64,000 nucleotides of DNA from Streptomyces parvulus (GTDB lineage: Bacteria > Actinomycetota > Actinomycetes > Streptomycetales > Streptomycetaceae). Positions 1 to 8,054 of the stretch are shown here, in pieces. The notes under the pieces are model-generated. The model made no database searches. It was not told the origin of the DNA and was given only the letters and a program-made list of their open reading frames with translations. The stretch spans positions 62,001 to 126,000 of the forward strand of contig NZ_BMRX01000007.1 of NCBI RefSeq assembly GCF_014648855.1, in the 5' to 3' direction. The position numbers and the translations under genes are program-made. Every line of letters starts with the position of its first letter. Position 1 is the stretch's first letter.

Positions 1-287
1 GGTGCCATCAGGACGCCGTCCACCGCCTCCGGAGCCCGGACCTGCGCGCGTTCGAGCAGGTCCCAGGCGTCCCGGACGGACAACGGCCGTTCCCCGTCAT
101 GGCCGTGACCGCGGTCGGCGGTGCAGTCCAGCAGGGCTCGCAGCAGCAGGAGCCGGCGGCTGCGCTCGGCGCTCAGCAGCTCCTCGACGACGGCACCGTC
201 ACCGCCGCCCCGGACGAGACGGCGCAGGCCGGTCTCCGAGATGCCGTGGAAGACGGGGCGCCCGGCGGCGCCGTGCATGGCACTCAC
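1..287 (-). CDS. HExxH-type peptide-modifying enzyme, N-terminal part (runs off window)
   Basis: An open frame of 95 codons enters the window edge without a stop, so only the N-terminus is present. I chose the GTG at 287 because a GGGGGGAG purine run ends six bases upstream; the ATG at 278 would sit too far away. Residues around 37-53 contain ELLSAERSRRLLLLRALLD. That AxRSxxLLLLRAxL pattern is typical, as I remember it, of the N-terminus of aKG-HExxH-type peptide beta-hydroxylases found with FxSxx-COOH RiPP systems. The HExxH motif itself lies outside the window. The gene starts 29 bp after the small FxsA-like precursor gene, the order expected for precursor then maturase. The family call is inference from a short match plus context. 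Confidence 0.5.
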   Translation of the reverse strand, partial: MSAMHGAAGRPVFHGISETGLRRLVRGGGDGAVVEELLSAERSRRLLLLRALLDCTADRGHGHDGERPLSVRDAWDLLERAQVRAPEAVDGVLMA

Positions 288-316
288 TGGCACTCCCCCC
301 GCACACGACCGAGGTC

Positions 317-514
317 CTAGTTTCCCAGCCCCGTGTGCGTCTGGTTGACACCTGCGACCGTGATCGCGTGGGGGTCGTCGACGTCGGCCAGCAACCGTTC
401 GAGAGACGCGGACACCACTGGGCCGTCAAGAGAACGCAACGCCTCGAGTGATACCCCCGAGAGGTCGATGAGTCCGGACTCAAAGGCCGGCGTCGCCCGC
501 TCCACGGCTGCCAA
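317..514 (-). CDS. FxsA-like RiPP precursor peptide (65 aa)
   Basis: A 65-residue protein with a leader of the FxSxx-COOH precursor type: residues 13-26 read SGLIDLSGVSLEAL, followed by RSLDGPVV and a short helical segment (SLERLLADVDD). Known FxsA peptides end in F-x-S-x-x. This one instead ends in VNQTHTGLGN, rich in Asn, Thr, His and Gly, so the core appears to have diverged. The start is TTG at 514, with GGAGG four bases upstream (GGGGGA six bases); GTG at 505 is the alternative. It lies between the EAD-protease and the HExxH gene on the same strand and is most simply read as the substrate of that enzyme and possibly of a radical SAM enzyme beyond the window. The leader resemblance is seen; the modification is inferred. 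Confidence 0.6.
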   Translation of the reverse strand: MAAVERATPAFESGLIDLSGVSLEALRSLDGPVVSASLERLLADVDDPHAITVAGVNQTHTGLGN

Positions 515-552
515 GTCCCCTCCCCCTTTGGTCTCCTGCGGTTCGTCTTCTG

Positions 553-587
553 CGCGCCGTCGTTCCTCTACGCGCCGTCATTCCTCC
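553..587. repeat. Two-copy 17-bp direct repeat, 18-bp period
   Basis: CGCGCCGTCGTTCCTCT at 553-569 recurs at 571-587 as CGCGCCGTCATTCCTCC, two mismatches in 17 bp. It lies in the 134-bp gap between the protease and the precursor gene, just upstream of the precursor's ribosome-binding region on the minus strand. It could be a tandem regulator site or a chance local duplication. Confidence 0.4.
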
Positions 588-648
588 TTCATCATGACCC
601 AGGGGGAGGCGGCCCGAAACCTGTGTACCGGCCAGCTGCGCCATCAAG

Positions 649-1722
649 TCAGCTGTGGCGCAGGGCCAGTTCGGCCATCGCGCGGTCGACGGCGAGCAGT
701 TCCGCCGAGCCCTCCTCCCAGGTCCGCAGCTCTGCCAGGAACCTGTCAAGAGTGCCCGGGAAGCGCAGGCAGGTGCGTATGACGCCGTAGACCTCGAACC
801 GCAGCCGGTCGTCGCGCGGCCGGTGGGCGGCCACCCGGGGATCGATTCCCGCCAGGACGGCGTCGAGCCCGTTCGCCCGGCGCAGGGTGGGCAGTGCGGT
901 CAACGCGTCCACGAGGTGGCGGAGTTCGCCGAGCGTGAGGGTGTGCGGCAGCGCGGCGAGGGACGGCGGAGCACCGGACGGAGCGCCGTCCCCCTCCCCG
1001 GTTCCGGGCCCGGCCAATGCTTCGGGGCGGCCGGGGAGGCCGGCCCGGGTCCGGAGGGCGTCCGCTTCCGCCGCGGTCAGCAGGTCGTACCAGCGCGCCA
1101 CCCGCACCGCGGCCAGACGGGCGAGACCGTCGGACCGGTGGTGGGTGGTGATCAGACCGATGACCGCGCCACCGGCCCAGAGGGGTGCGCCGGACATCCC
1201 CTCCCAGGGGGACCGGTCGGGTTCGACGTCCTCGGCCGGGGGCGGTACGGCGACCTCCAGGGTCCCGGCCCGGCGGTTGGAGAGCACCGACACCGTGCCG
1301 TCGACGTGGCAGGAGTCCCGGTACCGGACGGGCGGCCCGCCGGCGTCCGCTCCCCGGTACTCCCGGAGTTTGAACCGGGGGAACCCCACGGCTGTCACCG
1401 TGAGGGTGACGGCCTCGTCGGGCAGGACGGCGTAACGGGGCGGTCGGAGGGCGGAGCCGGCCTCCGGGAGGCCGCCGGTGAGTTCCAGCAGGGCCAGGTC
1501 TGCGGGGCCGGAGCTGAGGACGACCCGGGCTCCGGTGGACCATTCGGCGGGGCGGTCGGCATCGAAGCGGACCTTCAGCGTGGGGGGCGGGGGCTCGACC
1601 AGGTGGGCCGCGGTGAGCACATGGCGTTCGGTGACGCGGTAACCGGATCCCCTGCGCCCCGGGGCTCCGCCCGCACCGCCGACGATGACCTCGGCGACGC
1701 GGTCCATTTCGAGCCCGTCCAT
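649..1722 (-). CDS. Trypsin-like serine protease with C-terminal effector-associated domain
   Basis: A 357-residue cytoplasmic protein without a signal peptide. Residues 1-200 form a trypsin/HtrA-like fold with a visible triad: His40 in VLTAAHLV, Asp75 in GPADLALLEL and Ser177 in WEGMSGAPLW. A Pro/Gly/Ala-rich linker follows. The last ~95 residues (starting LPHTLTLGELRHLV) are helical and match the pattern of EAD2-type effector-associated domains known from bacterial NTPase conflict systems, adaptors that couple an effector to a partner with the same domain. The ATG at 1722 is preceded by GAGGGGGA; an in-frame GTG at 1743 lacks a clear ribosome site. It lies between the STAND NTPase and the RiPP precursor on the same strand. 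A proteolytic effector, or a protease that matures or degrades the peptide, are both possible. Confidence 0.8.
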   Translation of the reverse strand: MDGLEMDRVAEVIVGGAGGAPGRRGSGYRVTERHVLTAAHLVEPPPPTLKVRFDADRPAEWSTGARVVLSSGPADLALLELTGGLPEAGSALRPPRYAVLPDEAVTLTVTAVGFPRFKLREYRGADAGGPPVRYRDSCHVDGTVSVLSNRRAGTLEVAVPPPAEDVEPDRSPWEGMSGAPLWAGGAVIGLITTHHRSDGLARLAAVRVARWYDLLTAAEADALRTRAGLPGRPEALAGPGTGEGDGAPSGAPPSLAALPHTLTLGELRHLVDALTALPTLRRANGLDAVLAGIDPRVAAHRPRDDRLRFEVYGVIRTCLRFPGTLDRFLAELRTWEEGSAELLAVDRAMAELALRHS

Positions 1723-1889
1723 TCCCCCTCGCCCCACTCTCACGAGTGGGGCTCTACCCAGGGGGAGCGCGCCTCAAAGAAGCGGAAGATGTCCGAGAAT
1801 TGCACCCCTGTCGCCTGTCACGGGCGCAGCTCCGGTGACTCGACGGCCCATGGCCCGCAGCAAGCGCTCCGACAGGCCGTACGTCACGC

Positions 1890-4706
1890 TTACAGACCGA
1901 TGGCGCCCTCTATCCAGGCGGCCGCGACTCCGGCTCCCACGGCGGTGGCCGCGGTGAGGGCCCACTGCCCGGCACGCGCCAAGTGGCCCCTGGTCTTCGC
2001 TTCATCGCCTTCGGCAGCCGCGACGGCGGCGGCGTCGATCTCGGCCAGCGCCGCCTCGTCGCGCTCCTCGGCGGGACGCTGCCGCAGCGCGCTGCTCAGC
2101 TTCCCAAGTTCGCTCGCGAGGCTCGCGAGGTCACTGCCCGAGGTTGCGGAAAACTGCTGGAAGGTGTTGTTCGATGCAGATGCCTGGTCGCCCACGGCCC
2201 CGATCTGACTACCGGAGAAATTGTAATTGCTCACAGATTGGTCTCCTTCGCGCTGCACATATCCGGCGATGTAGATGTCGCCATTGGGGCGATAGATTCG
2301 AACCGTGTTGGACTCGCGTCCGGCCTTTATTCCCGGCTTTCTGTAGGGTACTCCGAATCGCACTTTTTCGACAGCGACTCCAATAAGGCAGCTGTCTCCG
2401 TGTTGCAAGCGTCTGAGGTCGACCGGAAGACCGGTCAGCGATGCCGGAAGTTCCGGATAATAGAAAGCCGGGGACGGACCCAAGGTTCGCGCTGTCGCAT
2501 CCCAGCGTTCCAGCAGGTATTGGTCGGTCACTTCTGCAGGAGTAACGCCTTCTTCTCTTGCGTAGCCGTCGATCCAGTCTGCGTACCGATTATTGTTCCT
2601 GGCATTTATCATGGACAGTGCCGTCACAGCTTTGAGCCACCCCAAGAAGTGCCGACTGTTAGTGCCCTCAAACGCCTCCACGGCCTTCTCCGGCTCATTT
2701 TCACAAAGATGACAGAACGCTTGCTGAGCCCTCAAGGTCACGTAGTGCGAATGGGAAGCGGCTACTTCGGCAGCGGCGGAGAAATTTCCCTTGATCTTCA
2801 GCATGAGAGTCTCACACAGAGTGGACAGTTCTTCGGTCCCGTCGATCCCGTCGTTCTCAAGAATCGCCAGCTGTATTCTTCTCAGGGCCTTGTGATTCCT
2901 CGATGCGGCCGCGATCATGGCGCCTTCTTCGACCAGCCTGCTCGTGCCGCCCACCGTGAGCCCCAGCCTCTTGAAGGCGGCGACGAGAGTGTCAATAGCC
3001 TCGACGTCCCTTCCCAGGTGGCTCAGCAGAGTGGCCTGGAGTTGATGGATCACCCAAGAACCCCGCTGTTCGAGGACTTCCTGACTCACGCCGTCGAGCA
3101 GGCGGAGGGCTTCCCGGAGTGCCCCCTTTTCCGCCAGGGACTTCGCGGCGACCTGGATGATCTGCACGACCATTCCCGCCGGCAGGGCTCCCTCCGCCTG
3201 GTCCACCACGGCTCGCGCGGCGGTCGATCCGTCCAACTGCGCGGCCAGTTTGGCTCGCAGGATCCATACGTCGTTGCGCTTGGATCCTCGGCTCGCCTTC
3301 GTCACCTGGCGGTAGGCGAGCAGGTCATCTCCCGACGCGGAGCGGGCAAGGAGAAGCTTGGCGAAGAGGAGCCGCAAACCCGCGTGCGGTCCCTGCGTTC
3401 CGTCGAGAACCGCCCACAAGGTCGCCAGGAGACGTCTTTGGGCCGTCGCATCGCCGGGTACCGAACCGTGGTTGTTGTACATCACTTGCAGGCGGGACCG
3501 GAACTGTTGCGCGATGTCGTGGAACTCGCTTTCCCTGTCTGAATTGACCAAGTGATGGCGCGCTTCGATGAACTCAGCCGAATAGTCACTTCGCGTGTCG
3601 TTCTGCCGGACGTTGAAGTGACGCTTGTAGTGGTCTCCGGCCAGCGAGTGGAACCGCTGAAGTTTCCGAGCGTCCAGGGAAAGACCCGACCTCGCGATTT
3701 CCCGGCTCACTCGGTTGAGCGAATGTCTGCTGCCCTGCCGCTCCAGGATGAAAAAGCTTGATAGTTCTCTACGTGCTGCATTCACGTCCTGCACTTGGGA
3801 GCGCACCCTTTCGATGGCATCCTTCGTGAAGGGTCTTCGGTGGATGCTCAGGGCGTCAAGCAGCGTGCGGGCATCGTCCGTGAGGTGGCGCACCGTCCGG
3901 CTGATGAACATCGCTTCCAACTGGCGGACCAGTTCCGCGCTGATCGTTTCATCGCGGGTTTCCCACGAATCGGAATCCAGGCGGATCAGCTGGTCCAGCG
4001 AGTCGTGCATGAGGCAGGCGACCAGTGCGTGAATGGCGCGCGGGTTGCAGCCCAGCCAATTCGCCACATCTTGCCGGAGATGGGGCGACACCTCACGATC
4101 GATCCCTCGATCCGCCAGAAGCCTGCCGAGCAGGGACGACGCCTCGTGTGCGGGAGGGGGATTGAACCTCCGGATACGGGTTCCCTCCAGCCAGGGTTCT
4201 TCCTCCGGAATCCTGTTGCCGACCAGCAGCAGACGGCCGCTGAGAGAGGGAATACGCGAGGAGATCGCGGAAATGATCGTCTGCATGGAACCCGGCGGAT
4301 GGCCTGCGGCGTCCAGCAGTTCCTGAAAGTCGTCCAAGACGATGAGCACAGGCTGAGACAGTGCCCGGACGAAAGCCTGAGGGTACCTCTCACCTAAATG
4401 GTCGGCCATCTCCGGCCGACCAGCCTCTTCCAGGGCCCCGGCTACATTGAAGACGAGTTCGTCGAGGTCATACCCCCCTGCGGGGACCGTCTCGACAATG
4501 GTCGGGCAGGTGACCATGCCAGCGAACTGGGCGACGGTCGCGGTCTTGCCCACTCCACTGAAACCGGCAATGACCGTGACCGGTGGGCCTTTGGGAAGCC
4601 ACGTACCGGTGAGCCACGACAAGGTCTCGCTGGACAAGTCAGAGTCGATCATGGCGCCCTGCGGGTTCGCCCCATGGGATCTCTTACGGGCCTGCACAGT
4701 TGACAT
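1890..4706 (-). CDS. STAND-type P-loop NTPase with helical repeats and C-terminal module
   Basis: A 938-residue protein. Residues 48-55 are a Walker A motif (GFSGVGKT), a Walker B lies near residue 125 (LIVLDDF), and a sensor-like arginine stretch and a winged-helix region follow, the layout of STAND/NB-ARC signalling ATPases. The middle 400 residues are TPR-like helices. Near residue 820 the sequence turns to short beta-type repeats (GSQIGAVGDQASASNNTF), then a charged helix, and ends in a hydrophobic helix (WALTAATAVGAGVAAAWIE) that could be a membrane segment. Such NTPases act as sensors in conflict systems or as partners in FxSxx-type loci. The start at 4706 lies inside a TGACA-TAG-TGTCA dyad; ATG at 4652 is an alternative. 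The gene is clearly richer in A+T than its neighbours, suggesting transfer. Confidence 0.75.
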   Translation of the reverse strand: MSTVQARKRSHGANPQGAMIDSDLSSETLSWLTGTWLPKGPPVTVIAGFSGVGKTATVAQFAGMVTCPTIVETVPAGGYDLDELVFNVAGALEEAGRPEMADHLGERYPQAFVRALSQPVLIVLDDFQELLDAAGHPPGSMQTIISAISSRIPSLSGRLLLVGNRIPEEEPWLEGTRIRRFNPPPAHEASSLLGRLLADRGIDREVSPHLRQDVANWLGCNPRAIHALVACLMHDSLDQLIRLDSDSWETRDETISAELVRQLEAMFISRTVRHLTDDARTLLDALSIHRRPFTKDAIERVRSQVQDVNAARRELSSFFILERQGSRHSLNRVSREIARSGLSLDARKLQRFHSLAGDHYKRHFNVRQNDTRSDYSAEFIEARHHLVNSDRESEFHDIAQQFRSRLQVMYNNHGSVPGDATAQRRLLATLWAVLDGTQGPHAGLRLLFAKLLLARSASGDDLLAYRQVTKASRGSKRNDVWILRAKLAAQLDGSTAARAVVDQAEGALPAGMVVQIIQVAAKSLAEKGALREALRLLDGVSQEVLEQRGSWVIHQLQATLLSHLGRDVEAIDTLVAAFKRLGLTVGGTSRLVEEGAMIAAASRNHKALRRIQLAILENDGIDGTEELSTLCETLMLKIKGNFSAAAEVAASHSHYVTLRAQQAFCHLCENEPEKAVEAFEGTNSRHFLGWLKAVTALSMINARNNNRYADWIDGYAREEGVTPAEVTDQYLLERWDATARTLGPSPAFYYPELPASLTGLPVDLRRLQHGDSCLIGVAVEKVRFGVPYRKPGIKAGRESNTVRIYRPNGDIYIAGYVQREGDQSVSNYNFSGSQIGAVGDQASASNNTFQQFSATSGSDLASLASELGKLSSALRQRPAEERDEAALAEIDAAAVAAAEGDEAKTRGHLARAGQWALTAATAVGAGVAAAWIEGAIGL

Positions 4707-4713
4707 AGTGTCA
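4701..4713. promoter_or_regulatory. TGACA-TAG-TGTCA dyad over the NTPase start
   Basis: A perfect 5+5 bp inverted repeat with a 3-bp centre covers the proposed ATG of the NTPase gene. No Shine-Dalgarno sequence is visible before that ATG, so the transcript may be leaderless and the dyad could be an operator blocking initiation. Regulator unknown. Confidence 0.35.
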
Positions 4714-4935
4714 TACGATGACCGGGCGGCGCGGCCCGGTTGGCGGGACTGGCGGCCAACGCACGACGGGTCGAGGCCGCGTGCGATTTCGCGGGATGTT
4801 GCACCCTCAGCGATCACAGCCTCCGGGCATCGCCGTCGGCTACGAAAACGCAACGAGGACCGCGACCGTCAGGTCTAGGTCCTCGCATGCGTGTCAGCGG
4901 GAGTACCGGGACGATCTCGTGAACGTCCCCGAAAG

Positions 4936-5020
4936 TGTCCGAGGGGGGACTTGAACCCCCACGCCCGATAAAGGGCACTAGCACCTCAAGCTAGCGCGTC
5001 TGCCATTCCGCCACCCGGAC
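4936..5020 (-). tRNA. tRNA-Leu (anticodon GAG)
   Basis: Read on the minus strand, the 85-nt sequence starts GTCCGGG and ends CTCGGAC plus discriminator A, giving a 7-bp acceptor stem with one G-T pair. The anticodon stem is CTAGC/GCTAG around a seven-base loop TTGAGGT, placing GAG at the anticodon; a long variable arm with GCCC/GGGC pairing follows, as in class II tRNAs, and the T arm carries GGTTCAAGTCC. CCA is not encoded. The gene borders the lower-GC conflict island, and tRNA genes are common integration points, but no attachment repeat could be confirmed. Confidence 0.95.
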
Positions 5021-5068
5021 CAGGTGTCTGTCGCGGTGCGGGGTGTTCCCCCGCGGCGACATGGACAA

Positions 5069-5097
5069 CCATACCAAGGTTTCGCAGCGCCTTTCAC
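5069..5097 (-). promoter_or_regulatory. Possible promoter for tRNA-Leu
   Basis: On the minus strand GTGAAA (5097-5092) and TATGGT (5074-5069) are separated by exactly 17 bp, resembling -35 and -10 elements of a principal-sigma promoter, about 50 bp upstream of the mature tRNA end. Four of six bases match in each hexamer, so this is only a candidate. Confidence 0.35.
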
Positions 5098-5161
5098 CTG
5101 CGTTTCCTTCGCCTGAGCGGCGGTCCGCGGGCGGTGGCACCGCGGCGCCTAGGGTCGCACC

Positions 5162-6493
5162 ATGAGTGACTGGATGGTTACCGGGAGCCCGCAGCCGCGC
5201 CGTCGGGCGCGGGCGCTGTCGCCGCTCAGGGAGCATCTGCGGGACACGTTCTGGTTCGCGCCCACGGCGGCGATGGCCGGCGTCCTCGTGGTGTGGCTGG
5301 CGGCGCAGGAGCTGGACGCCGCGCTGGTGCGTTCGCTGCAGGACGCCGGCGACTACGACACGCTCGCCGAGCTGCTGCGGTTCGCGGACGACGCGAAGGC
5401 CGTGGTGTCGGCGGTCGGCTCGGCCATGATGACGTTCATCGGCGTGGTGTTCAGCATCTCGCTGGTCGCGGTGCAGATGGCGAGCGGGCAGTTCACGCCG
5501 CGCGTGGTGCGGCTGTTCGTGCGCAGCCGGATCACCAAGGCGACGTTCGCGGTGTTCCTGGCCACCTTCGTGCTGACGCTGCTGGTGCTGACCAGTTACG
5601 ACGGCAATCCGGACCCCCGGGCCGCCACCTCGGTGCCGCTGGTGCAGTCGGTGCTCACGCTGCTCATGGTGGCGCTGAGCCTGGTGCTCTTCGTGATGTA
5701 CGTGAACGGGACCCTGCGGCTGATGCGGGTCAGTCACGTGATCGCCCGGATCGCCGCGGAGACCTTCCGGGCGGCGGCGCTGATGCCGGCGCCCGCGAGG
5801 GACGGGGAGGCGGACGGGCTGGGCCCGGTCACGGCGTGGGTGGCGCACGAGGGGCGGGCCGGCGTCCTGCGGGACGTGCACAGCGCGCGGCTGGTGCGGG
5901 TGGCGCGCGGGCACGGGGTGGTGCTGCGGCTGGTCCCGCGCATCGGTGACTTCCTGGTGCCGGGCACGCCCGTGCTGGCGGTGCACGGCGGGGCCGCGCC
6001 GCCACGCCGGGCGCTGCGGTACACGCTGTCCGTGGGGGTGGAGCGCACCTTCCACCAGGACCTGGCCTTCGGACTCCGCCAGCTGTCCGACATCGGGCTG
6101 CGCGCCCTGTCGCCGGCGGTCAACGATCCGACCACCGCCGTACAGGCCCTGGACCGGGTGGTGCAGATCCTCGCGGCGCTCGCCCGGCGGCCCCTGGACG
6201 CCGTGGTGGACCGGGACCGGCGCGGTGCCGCCCGGCTGGTGCGGTCCGTGCCGGGCTGGGCGGAGCTGGTGGACCTCGGGTTCACCGAGGTCCGTGGCTG
6301 TGCGGCCGAGGCGCCGCAGGTCTCGCGGCGGCTGCTGGCCGGCCTCGACGACCTGCTGCTGCTCGTGCCGCCGGAGCGGCGCGAACCGCTGCTGCGCCAC
6401 CGCGAGCTGCTGCGGCAGGCCGTCGAACGCGCCACGCCCGCCCCGGCGGACCGGGCCTTCGCACTGCGGCCCGACCGCCAGGGCATCGGCTGA
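5162..6493 (+). CDS. DUF2254 family integral membrane protein
   Basis: A 443-residue protein. Hydrophobic segments near residues 35-52, 85-110, 120-145 and 160-185 predict about four membrane spans. The signature stretch FIGVVFSISLVAVQMASGQF (around residues 97-116), followed by TPRVVR and VRSRITK, is characteristic of the DUF2254 family. The C-terminal half is soluble, with SPAVNDPTTAVQALDRV, also conserved in the family. No biochemical function is established, and roles in transport have only been guessed at. It stands alone, divergent from tRNA-Leu. It starts with ATG after a weak GGGT ribosome site, in sequence that is again typical high-GC chromosome. Confidence 0.85.
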   Translation: MSDWMVTGSPQPRRRARALSPLREHLRDTFWFAPTAAMAGVLVVWLAAQELDAALVRSLQDAGDYDTLAELLRFADDAKAVVSAVGSAMMTFIGVVFSISLVAVQMASGQFTPRVVRLFVRSRITKATFAVFLATFVLTLLVLTSYDGNPDPRAATSVPLVQSVLTLLMVALSLVLFVMYVNGTLRLMRVSHVIARIAAETFRAAALMPAPARDGEADGLGPVTAWVAHEGRAGVLRDVHSARLVRVARGHGVVLRLVPRIGDFLVPGTPVLAVHGGAAPPRRALRYTLSVGVERTFHQDLAFGLRQLSDIGLRALSPAVNDPTTAVQALDRVVQILAALARRPLDAVVDRDRRGAARLVRSVPGWAELVDLGFTEVRGCAAEAPQVSRRLLAGLDDLLLLVPPERREPLLRHRELLRQAVERATPAPADRAFALRPDRQGIG

Positions 6494-6497
6494 GCCG

Positions 6498-8054
6498 CTA
6501 GGGCATCAGGTGGTGGTCGGGGAAGTTGCCCGGCAGCCGCTCCCCCGCCGGGCCGCGCGTGACGGCGCGCACCAGCAGTTCGCCGCCGACGAAGGCGCCG
6601 CGCCAGGACGCGCCGTGGCCGCCGAACAGCTCGTCGCGGTCACCGCGGGAGCGGGGCACGCCGTGGCCGGTCTTGAACGCGCGGATCTGCGGGGCGAGCC
6701 TGTCGTAGGTCGCCGGGTCGTCCGTGGACAGGGTGGCCACCAGCGCGCCGTTGGAGGCGTTCATGGCGGCGAGCAGTTCGGCCTCGGTGTCGACGAGGAC
6801 GATGGTGTCGACCGGCCCGAAGGGTTCCGCGTGGTGCAGCGGCGAGGACCGGGGCGGGTTGAGGAGGGTGACCGGATGGACGTAGGCGGAGGTGTCCTGG
6901 CCGGGGAGGAACCGCGCGTCGGCGGCGCTGCCGCGGTGCAGGGGCACGGCGCCCCGGTCGACGGCCTCGGCGACCTGGTCGTGCAGCTCCTTGGCCTTGG
7001 CCGCGTTGACGACCGGCCCGAGGTCGAGGTCCGGGAAGGGGTCGTCCGGCGCCTCCACGGCGAGCGGGTGGCCGACGCGCAGGGTGCGGACCGCCGGGAG
7101 GTAGGCCGCGAGGAACGCGTCGAACAGCTGCCGCTGGACGACGAAGCGCGGGTAGGCGGTGCAGCGCTGCTTGCCGTAGTCGAAGAGGCGCGGGATTACG
7201 GCGGCGAGGGCGTCCCAGCCGGTGAAGTTCCAGACGCCCCAGGTGTTGAGGCCCTCCTGTTCGAGGATGTGCCGTTTGCCGAGGTCGGCGACGGCGGTGG
7301 CGACGGCGGCGCCGGTGTCGCGGCCGCCGACGAAGGAGACGCAGCCGATCTCGGGGGCCCGCACCAGCGCCCTGGACAGCTCGCCCCCGCTGCCGCTGAC
7401 GAGGGTGACGGGGACGCCCTCGCGGGCGGCGAGCGCGCAGGCCAGGGTGAGGCAGGCGACGCCGCCGTCGGTGGGGGTCTTGGCGATGACGGCGTTGCCC
7501 GCGAGTGCCTGGACCAGGAGGGCGTGGACGAGCACGCTCATCGGGTAGTTCCAGCTCGCGATGTTGGACACCGGCCCGTCCAGCGGGGCACGGCCCTCGG
7601 TCATCTCGTCGATGCCGTCGAGGTACCAGCGGACTCCGTCCACGGCCCGGTCGACGTCGGCACACGCGAGCCGCCAGGGTTTGCCGATCTCCCAGACGAG
7701 CAGCAGCGCGAGCAGGTCGCGGTGGTGGGCGAGGGCGTCGAGGGTGGCCGCGACGCGGGCGCGGCGTTCGGGCAGGGGGACGTGGCGCCAGGCGCGGTGC
7801 TGGTCGAGGGAGGCGCGTACCGCGCGGTGTGCGGTCGCGCCGTCGAGGCGGGGCGGGCCGGCGACGGGGGTGCCGTCGACCGGGCTGGTGGCGGGCAGGA
7901 CGCGGCCGTCGGCCCGCCAGCCGGCGTCCCAGAGGTTGAGGACGCGGTCGTCGCGGAACGCCTCGGGGGCGACGGTGCGGCAGCGCTGCCAGGCGTCGGC
8001 CCAGGCGGTGCCGGACTTGAGGGTGAGGGCCGGGGCGGCCCCGCCGGCGGTCAC
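6498..8054 (-). CDS. Aldehyde dehydrogenase family protein of the oxalate/C1 cluster
   Basis: A 518-residue ALDH-superfamily protein. The oxyanion-hole Asn is in ASWNYPM (near 169), the cofactor-binding lysine region is [13 protein letters not shown] (about 185-197), the general-base Glu lies in ILEQEGLN (about 265), and the catalytic cysteine is Cys298 in [11 protein letters not shown]. The start GTG overlaps the stop of the upstream sucD-like gene (GTGA), so translation is coupled. Its position with NDP-forming CoA-ligase subunits opposite oxalyl-CoA decarboxylase and formyl-CoA transferase suggests oxidation of a small aldehyde such as glyoxylate, or an acyl-CoA/aldehyde interconversion. 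The substrate is inferred only from context. The sequence is divergent from common ALDHs: the usual LELGG motif is replaced by LEQEG. Confidence 0.8.
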   Translation of the reverse strand: MTAGGAAPALTLKSGTAWADAWQRCRTVAPEAFRDDRVLNLWDAGWRADGRVLPATSPVDGTPVAGPPRLDGATAHRAVRASLDQHRAWRHVPLPERRARVAATLDALAHHRDLLALLLVWEIGKPWRLACADVDRAVDGVRWYLDGIDEMTEGRAPLDGPVSNIASWNYPMSVLVHALLVQALAGNAVIAKTPTDGGVACLTLACALAAREGVPVTLVSGSGGELSRALVRAPEIGCVSFVGGRDTGAAVATAVADLGKRHILEQEGLNTWGVWNFTGWDALAAVIPRLFDYGKQRCTAYPRFVVQRQLFDAFLAAYLPAVRTLRVGHPLAVEAPDDPFPDLDLGPVVNAAKAKELHDQVAEAVDRGAVPLHRGSAADARFLPGQDTSAYVHPVTLLNPPRSSPLHHAEPFGPVDTIVLVDTEAELLAAMNASNGALVATLSTDDPATYDRLAPQIRAFKTGHGVPRSRGDRDELFGGHGASWRGAFVGGELLVRAVTRGPAGERLPGNFPDHHLMP

